DNA from: G963665815 sp942492065
GTDB taxonomy: Bacteria > Cloacimonadota > Cloacimonadia > Cloacimonadales > JAIOQZ01
Direction of reading: 5' to 3'
Assembly (NCBI GenBank): GCA_942492065.1
Contig: CALODV010000013.1
Location: 1,054,001 to 1,118,000, forward strand
Length of the DNA: 64,000 nucleotides
Shown: piece after piece, positions 59,648-64,000 of the stretch
How positions within the stretch are numbered: the first letter of the stretch is position 1
How the letters are laid out: each line of letters starts with the position of its first letter
Notes under the pieces: model-generated
Told to the model about the DNA's origin: nothing
What the model saw: the letters and a program-made list of their open reading frames with translations, nothing else
The model's database searches: none
Translations under genes and position numbers: made by a program

Positions 59648-60670
59648 ATGATCAGTAGAAGCAGCTCTTCAACCGGTAGAAAAAGCAAAGTGGAGAGCTC
59701 GGGAAAACTGGGTTCTCTAAAAGATATTGCAGATAAAGTCCATGTAGGCGAGGTTATACCTGCCAGAATTCTTCGGGCAGCATCCGAAAACATGTATCTT
59801 ATTCACCTCCTCGGCAAGCAGATGCTGGCTGAATCACATCTCAAATTCTCCAACAAAAAAATACTGGTTAAGATAGAAAGTAAAAAGCCCAAACTACATC
59901 TAAAACTCCTCACCGACAACGATGATTCTTTGTCTAAAGCTGTCAATTTTGCTCATGAAAATGGAATAGGCTATTATGGAGGGAACGCAGAGATTACCGA
60001 TTTTGTACTGGAAAACTTCGGAATGAACGCAGGTAGTGAGTTGATAAGTCTTCTTAACATAGGATCTGCGGTATATCATTCGAATATCATACCATTGGAA
60101 GCAATATTAGAGGTGGTAAAACAGGATAAAGACATGATCTCCAGACTGGCTTCTGTATATGCAAAAAGTACAGAAAAACTGGTGTTCAGGTTTGATCCTG
60201 AGTTTGAAGATGTTTTACGATACTATTTCAGAAAAAACGCCTGCCCGGATGAAGAGCAAATATATCAACTACTGTCTCTGATGACAGAGAAGAATATATT
60301 GCTGGAACCTGCAGAAAAAATAGAACAGTTTAAAGATTTTGCAGAAAATCTGGCATTCATAAATAGCAGCATAAGGCAATATGACTGTAGCTACAGTATA
60401 ATATGGATTATAACGGAAGACTCACTACAAGGACATATTGTTGAGAATAACAAAAATTCATCTCAGTATGTATATGAGTCCGAGATATACGAAGGTGTCA
60501 GACTGCGTCTGGATATGTTGTCGGAAAATTTGCTGACGCTGGGTGTTACAAACAGCTATGCCATGAGATACTATAAAGAGCTGACTTCAGAACTTACATC
60601 AATGGAAATTATTGGTGGTGAGAGTGTGGATAACTGTAAGTTTACCTATGATATAATCAAGGCTGAATAA
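59648..60670 (+). CDS. FliK-like (hook-length-control-type) protein, 340 aa
   Basis: The Ser-rich first 20 residues lead to GEVIPARILRAASENMYLI and LLGKQMLAESHLKF, the pattern found in the N-terminal domain of Deltaproteobacterial FliK-like proteins (a small OB-like domain). The C-terminal 90 residues (SIIWIITEDSLQGHIV, LRLDMLSENLLTLGV) resemble the FliK C-terminal substrate-specificity domain. Weak ribosome site; 10 bases after the AMIN gene. It starts a chain of overlapping genes. Assigned by pattern only; a remote homology search would test it. Confidence 0.55.
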   Translation: MISRSSSSTGRKSKVESSGKLGSLKDIADKVHVGEVIPARILRAASENMYLIHLLGKQMLAESHLKFSNKKILVKIESKKPKLHLKLLTDNDDSLSKAVNFAHENGIGYYGGNAEITDFVLENFGMNAGSELISLLNIGSAVYHSNIIPLEAILEVVKQDKDMISRLASVYAKSTEKLVFRFDPEFEDVLRYYFRKNACPDEEQIYQLLSLMTEKNILLEPAEKIEQFKDFAENLAFINSSIRQYDCSYSIIWIITEDSLQGHIVENNKNSSQYVYESEIYEGVRLRLDMLSENLLTLGVTNSYAMRYYKELTSELTSMEIIGGESVDNCKFTYDIIKAE

Positions 60671-60816
60671 TGATTGTTAAAAAAAAAGATGAACTAAAAC
60701 TGATAATTGACGATATGTTAAGTAAAAGTACTACAGAAACTGACAAAATCAGATTGAGAAACTTAATACTGCAGAAAGCAGGACAGTTATTGTCGGATAG
60801 AGAAAGAAATGGATGA
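60670..60816 (+). CDS. 48-aa protein overlapping both neighbours
   Basis: Encodes MIVKKKDELKLIIDDMLSK, then a 29-residue charged tail. Its ATG overlaps the preceding stop by one base (TAATGA at 60668) and its own stop lies 8 bases inside the next gene (60809). Helical and basic. The coupled layout strongly suggests translation. Nothing recognised; possible roles include an anti-sigma factor such as FlgM for the sigma-28 gene, but the sequence has no FlgM pattern. Confidence 0.6.
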   Translation: MIVKKKDELKLIIDDMLSKSTTETDKIRLRNLILQKAGQLLSDRERNG

Positions 60817-61618
60817 GAACTTAAGTATATTTTTGAGAATTGTTCGACTTATTGAACATTTTGAGTCTAAGAACAGAAAAAAGTACTATAACGAGATTTT
60901 CAAGATTCTCCTTGATGTAATTGATTTCGAGTATGGAGCAATTTTCCTGCTGAATCACGAGACATCGAAGATCAATCTTGTGGCAGAATACGGGCAGGTT
61001 GTAGACTTGATCCAATTAGTGAATTTTGAGATGGGTAAAGGATTTTCTGCCTGGGTTGCCAAAGAAAAAAGAACTGTTATTCTTAACAATCTCCATAAAT
61101 CATCACCGGACAGTAAGCTTGTTGTTCGTTCATTCATGTCATTACCTATGCTGATAGAGAAGCAGCTGGTGGGAGTGATCAATTTCGGGCATTCCAAAAG
61201 TAATGCCTTCTCGGAGGATGTAGAGCCATTCCTTCAGGTGGTCACATCTTTAATTACAGGTTTGATTGAGCGTAACAATGCTGTGGAGAAGCTGGTAACA
61301 CGCAACAAGGAAATCTCAATCATCAATAAAGAGCTGGAAGAGACCAGAGATAAACTTGTGGAAGCTGAACAGAAAGCGGCTGTTTCAGCCATGGCAGTAA
61401 GCCTGAATCACGAGATAAATAATCCGTTGATGATCATTTCAGGTAATCTGCAGATGCTGTCTTACAAGTGCCAGGATGAGTCTCTCAAGAAGAAGTTTTC
61501 AGTGATTGATGAGCAACTTGACAGAATATCCGGCATAATCCGTAAACTGCGTGATATAGAAGAAATAAATATAGATGATTATATATCAGAATCAGACGAA
61601 AAAATGCTGAAGGTATAG
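60809..61618 (+). CDS. GAF-domain protein with histidine-kinase H-box but no ATPase domain, 269 aa
   Basis: GAF domain at about 20-165 (FEYGAIFLLN, SLPMLIEKQLVGVINFG). A coiled coil is followed by a HisKA-like region with His201 in LNHEINNPLMIISGNLQML and a second helix (DRISGIIRKLRDIEEI). The frame then ends at 269 aa with no N, G1 or G2 boxes, so it cannot be an autonomous kinase. It could be a phosphotransfer (Spo0B-like) or a truncated kinase. It overlaps the 48-aa gene by 8 bases. Confidence 0.85.
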   Translation: MDENLSIFLRIVRLIEHFESKNRKKYYNEIFKILLDVIDFEYGAIFLLNHETSKINLVAEYGQVVDLIQLVNFEMGKGFSAWVAKEKRTVILNNLHKSSPDSKLVVRSFMSLPMLIEKQLVGVINFGHSKSNAFSEDVEPFLQVVTSLITGLIERNNAVEKLVTRNKEISIINKELEETRDKLVEAEQKAAVSAMAVSLNHEINNPLMIISGNLQMLSYKCQDESLKKKFSVIDEQLDRISGIIRKLRDIEEINIDDYISESDEKMLKV

Positions 61619-61696
61619 CACGCAAACACCTTCCTAATAGTATGTGCAATTAGATTCTATCTATGAAATCCAATTAATTAATATAAACCACAGAAT

Positions 61697-61716
61697 ACAC
61701 GGAATGACACGGAAAA
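61697..61716 (+). repeat. Tandem ACACGGAA decamer pair
   Basis: Two near copies of a ten-base unit (61697-61706 and 61707-61716) in the gap 61619-61889. It resembles dispersed ACACAGAG-type repeats found in many genomes. The rest of that gap holds the repeat at 61742-61759 and the copy at 61784-61825. Confidence 0.4.
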
Positions 61717-61741
61717 GAAAACAATTATGCTGGCAGTTCTA

Positions 61742-61759
61742 CCGACCGGTTGACTCAGA
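61742..61759. repeat. Repeat B, left copy (CCGACCGGTTGACTCAGA)
   Basis: Matches 63315-63332 (CCGGACGGTTGGCTCAGA) at 15 of 18 positions. With repeat A it brackets the DUF4143 ATPase gene. Confidence 0.5.
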
Positions 61760-61783
61760 ATAGCATAACGAGACTACTATTTT

Positions 61784-61825
61784 TTTATGTAAATACGGAT
61801 TTAGATTCCTGATTTGCATAAATTA
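61784..61825. repeat. Repeat A, left copy
   Basis: A 42-base sequence starting TTTATGTAAATACGG and containing GATTCCTGAT. The right copy is at 63052-63094, about 85% identical by eye, in the same orientation. Confidence 0.7.
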
Positions 61826-61889
61826 TTTGACAATTTTCTCTGCATATACAACACTGATATTGAAATCATACATGCAATGAGGTATTAGA

Positions 61890-63050
61890 ATGTATAAGAA
61901 AAGAGATCTGCAAGAGCATGTCATGAAAGCTCTTGAGTACTTCCCTGTTGTTACTGTTACAGGTCCGAGGCAGTCCGGAAAGACAACTTTTTGTCGGAAG
62001 AACTTCCCTGATTACAAATACGTCTCTTTGGAAGATCCAGACACAAGAGAATTTGCCAGAGAGGATCCGCGGGGATTCTTAAAGCAGTATCCTGATCGAA
62101 CCATAATCGATGAGTTCCAGAATGTCCCCGAGTTAACTTCATATCTGCAAGGTCATGTAGATGAAGTTGATAAAACAGGTATGTACATTTTGATCGGATC
62201 AAACCAATATCTCATGATGGAAAATGTTTCGCAGTCACTTTCAGGAAGAACTCAGATAGTCAGGTTACTGCCTTTTTCTTACAATGAAATACATAAGGGC
62301 AGCGGTATCAGCCTGGAGCAGGTATTACATGAAGGCGGATATCCCCGGATATTTGAAAAGAATATTCCACCGGCTGATTTCTATTCAGCCTACTTTGATA
62401 CATATTTGCAGAAAGATCTTCGAAATGTACTGAAAGTTATGGATTTGAATCTGTTTCAGCGTTTTGTGACTTTATGTGCTGCCAGAACCGCACAGATAGT
62501 AAATCTGAGTTCCTTTTCCAATGAACTTGGCATTGACGCTAAAACTGTTAAGCGTTGGATTTCGATACTTGAATCAGGCTATATTATTAAACTGGTAAGT
62601 CCATATTACAAAAACTTCAACAAACGAGTTATCAAATCTCCCAAGATGTATTTCCTTGATGTTGGACTAGCATCATATTTACTGGGAGTACAGGAGTCAG
62701 ACCAGCTAATGAATCACCCGTTAAAAGGTGAACTGTTTGAAACGTTCATTTTCTCTGAGCTTCAGAAACATATAATGCATGGAAATATGAAGGCAAATCT
62801 GTATTTCTACAGAGATAGTAACGGAAAAGAAATTGATTTTGTTATTGAGTCCGGCATGCAAACCAGGCTTGTAGAAGTGAAGCTTACATCCACACCGTCC
62901 AAAGTTAATTTCAAGAATCTGATTTCACTTCGGGAACAATTTGGTGCAAACTCGTATTCATACTTGTGCTATGGTGGAGACTTAAAACAGACAATGTACA
63001 ATACAATGCTGGTAAGTTTCAGGAATACCGGTTCTATTTTCGAAGGATAA
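61890..63050 (+). CDS. DUF4143/AAA_14 ATPase
   Basis: A 386-aa ATPase of the ATP-binding DUF4143 type. N-terminal AAA_14 domain: Walker A GPRQSGKTTF at 25-34, Walker B TIIDEFQNVPEL at about 70-81, and LIGSNQYLMMENVSQSLSGR. C-terminal DUF4143 part, 180-386, contains a restriction-endonuclease-like motif (FYRDSNGKEIDFVIE ... LVEVKLT; Asp, Glu, Lys), so it may be a nuclease. These genes are often found singly in accessory regions, with varied gene contents. Flanked by direct repeats A and B. Biological role unknown. Confidence 0.92.
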   Translation: MYKKRDLQEHVMKALEYFPVVTVTGPRQSGKTTFCRKNFPDYKYVSLEDPDTREFAREDPRGFLKQYPDRTIIDEFQNVPELTSYLQGHVDEVDKTGMYILIGSNQYLMMENVSQSLSGRTQIVRLLPFSYNEIHKGSGISLEQVLHEGGYPRIFEKNIPPADFYSAYFDTYLQKDLRNVLKVMDLNLFQRFVTLCAARTAQIVNLSSFSNELGIDAKTVKRWISILESGYIIKLVSPYYKNFNKRVIKSPKMYFLDVGLASYLLGVQESDQLMNHPLKGELFETFIFSELQKHIMHGNMKANLYFYRDSNGKEIDFVIESGMQTRLVEVKLTSTPSKVNFKNLISLREQFGANSYSYLCYGGDLKQTMYNTMLVSFRNTGSIFEG

Positions 63051-63051
63051 A

Positions 63052-63094
63052 TTTATGTAAATGCGGAATTTGATTCCTGATATGCATAGAATAA
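63052..63094. repeat. Repeat A, right copy
   Basis: Begins directly after the DUF4143 stop and matches the left copy (61784-61825) with about five mismatches in the first 38 bases. Confidence 0.7.
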
Positions 63095-63125
63095 GCCCTC
63101 TGTATCGTATCCTCGGCATCTCCCC

Positions 63126-63188
63126 GTAGATGTTTTCGAAGAAATACATCCAGAATTGACGTAGATGTTTCTGAAAGAATACATCCAG
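63126..63188. repeat. Two tandem 28-base repeats with internal inverted arms
   Basis: GTAGATGTTTTCGAAGAAAT... at 63126-63153 and GTAGATGTTTCTGAAAGAAT... at 63161-63188, starting 35 bases apart and differing at about four positions. Each begins GATGTTT and ends ATACATC, so each forms a small imperfect hairpin. Confidence 0.7.
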
Positions 63189-63262
63189 GTTTAGGGAGAT
63201 CATAGTTTTGTGATAACTTGAGTTTGCTAATGAAGTGTGTAAATAACCTTAATGCAATAAAT

Positions 63263-63312
63263 AGACGTTGCATGCAACGTCTCTACATCTGTTCTGTCGA
63301 TGGTGTAGAGAC
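63263..63312. repeat. Palindrome AGACGTTGCATGCAACGTCT with overlapping inverted arms
   Basis: A perfect 20-base palindrome (63263-63282) followed by a hairpin whose arms GTCTCTACA (63279-63287) and TGTAGAGAC (63304-63312) match perfectly. Sequences of this GTAGAGACGTTGCATGCAACG kind recur in many bacterial genomes as dispersed repeats (recalled, not checked). Confidence 0.65.
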
Positions 63313-63314
63313 AA

Positions 63315-63332
63315 CCGGACGGTTGGCTCAGA
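63315..63332. repeat. Repeat B, right copy (CCGGACGGTTGGCTCAGA)
   Basis: 15 of 18 match to the left copy at 61742-61759. Confidence 0.5.
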
Positions 63333-63405
63333 CAAGAATTGCCAGTATTAGCCTTCCTTGCATTACGCTGTATAAATCCTGCTTGCTTATCTGACTTTGT
63401 CAGTT

Positions 63406-64000
63406 TTACTCTTCATTTAAAAATAATGGTTTAATGATTTTATCAAAATAATCTATAAAGTTATCTTGTTTTAAACTTTCCAGAATATATTGAAATTCCT
63501 TCTTATCCCGTATATACACCTTCATTCTTTTCTCATCTATCACTGCTAAACCTTCAGGATAACGATCCAGTATATTACCGCCGTACTTGTTACTTAACTC
63601 AGATATTTTTAACAAGCTTTCAGAAATTCGAGACAAGTACGATAATATCTTGTCTTTGAATGGGACATATAAATCAGATTTGATCTTTGGAAAGCAATTC
63701 TTGAACTTTGGAGAATTTATTGCATAAAATTTATCGATGTCAAGTAAGTCTTTTCTTCCGTAACCGATAATAGAACTATGAATGATATTATATACTGAAG
63801 ATATTGTAAATGATCTGATATAACTTTTATACTGCTTATCTTTATAAAGTAGTACTGCTTTTTTGTGGTATATTTCTGATGTCTTGGAAAATACGAAATA
63901 GTCTTTTTCGTCAAGTTCCTCCAGTAGCTTTTCAAGAATAAAATATGATTTCTCTTTGTTTCCTGAAATATGATAGTAACTGGATAATTTATAATAATGA
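63406..64000 (-). CDS. C-terminal part of a hypothetical protein, running off the right edge
   Basis: The minus-strand frame ending in TAA at 63408-63406 stays open to the window end (197 codons visible, 5' part missing). The visible protein starts YYKLSSYYHISGNKEKSYF in TPR-like style (KEKSYFILEKLLEELDEKD), then SEIYHKKAVLLYKDKQYKS, and ends DKIIKPLFLNEE. Rich in Lys, Tyr, Ile and Asn; no enzyme motif. The start seen at 63636 is only an internal TTG; the region from 63637 upward is the same frame. Possibly the effector-binding or TPR half of a larger regulator (inference). Confidence 0.7.
   Translation of the reverse strand, partial: HYYKLSSYYHISGNKEKSYFILEKLLEELDEKDYFVFSKTSEIYHKKAVLLYKDKQYKSYIRSFTISSVYNIIHSSIIGYGRKDLLDIDKFYAINSPKFKNCFPKIKSDLYVPFKDKILSYLSRISESLLKISELSNKYGGNILDRYPEGLAVIDEKRMKVYIRDKKEFQYILESLKQDNFIDYFDKIIKPLFLNEE

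Larger units (their letters stand above)
63051..63405. other. Repeat-rich non-coding stretch
   Basis: 355 bases without a convincing gene. From left to right: repeat A, a pair of 28-base repeats (63126-63153, 63161-63188), an AGACGTTG-based palindrome (63263-63282), inverted TGTAGAGAC arms (63279-63287, 63304-63312), and repeat B (63315-63332). Confidence 0.7.

Noticed and set aside
63126..63188. CRISPR array
   Set aside because: Only two imperfect copies with a seven-base gap and internal hairpin arms; no cas gene and no spacer-like unique units.
62982..63273. Minus-strand open frames across the end of the DUF4143 gene and the repeats
   Set aside because: They read through repeat sequence, lack ribosome sites and show no protein-like composition.
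63717..63935. Minus-strand open frame of 72 codons
   Set aside because: It lies out of frame inside the longer partial gene (63406-64000) whose frame gives the better text.

Overview
The window is about 64 kb of an AT-rich (mid-to-upper 30s % GC by eye), gene-dense chromosome from a Gram-negative-type bacterium that is probably anaerobic. The outer-membrane inference rests on an LPS heptose epimerase (hldD), several lipoproteins and a protein with a type IX-secretion/FlgD-like C-terminal sorting region. The anaerobic inference rests on a flavodoxin/2x[4Fe-4S] protein and a 2-hydroxyacyl-CoA dehydratase/double-cubane-type protein with its activator ATPase. Strong AGGAGG ribosome-binding sites and TTGACA -35 boxes argue against Bacteroidota proper. 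I would place it in or near the FCB group (for example a Delongbacteria- or Cloacimonadota-like lineage), but this is inference; the complete 16S gene at 24399-25945 would settle it.

Layout. 1-6240: end of sppA, a TPR protein, tRNA-Leu(UAG), then the tig-clpP-clpX proteostasis operon with a clean terminator. 6408-8128: an unknown 178-aa protein facing a NIF3-family gene. 8389-15411: a tightly coupled operon (secreted 137-aa protein, uvrB, TPR sensor kinase, M42 peptidase, HtrA protease). 15446-21746: a VOC protein, an arsenate-reductase-type phosphatase, a Cache-like sensor with a Cys-rich tail, and a 1299-aa secreted subtilase. 22090-24004: hldD and a 2-hydroxyacid dehydrogenase. 24083-29262: a complete 16S-23S-5S rRNA operon with leader, processing stems and terminators and no spacer tRNA.

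29465-38564: a lipoprotein, gdhA, then a minus-strand series: LPP20-like lipoprotein, methyltransferase, glutamine amidotransferase and a 987-aa protein fusing two receiver-like domains to a PEP-synthase ATP-grasp domain. 38728-42744: a U32 protease and an ArsR-controlled metal-handling cluster with two matching operators, opposite the EFR1 gene. 42782-47446: secreted and lipoproteins, including an FG-GAP protein with a C-terminal sorting region. 47958-51836: a small membrane protein, a TPR protein, glycerate 2-kinase, and a dockerin-like secreted protein broken by one in-frame TGA. 51940-56938: the HgdC/HgdB-type pair, an orphan solute-binding protein with two small membrane proteins, an EamA transporter lacking a normal start codon, and an unknown protein. 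57278-61618: a sigma-28 (FliA-type) operon with AMIN/TPR, FliK-like, 48-aa and GAF/H-box genes. 61890-63050: a DUF4143 ATPase flanked by direct repeats, followed by a repeat-rich stretch. The last gene runs off the right edge on the minus strand.

Most notable candidates for follow-up: the sigma-28/FliK-like operon with no flagellar structural genes in view, the receiver-PEP synthase fusion, the two-operator ArsR regulon, the single-TGA dockerin gene, and the EamA gene whose reading frame begins right after the previous stop and has no ATG/GTG/TTG before its first helix.
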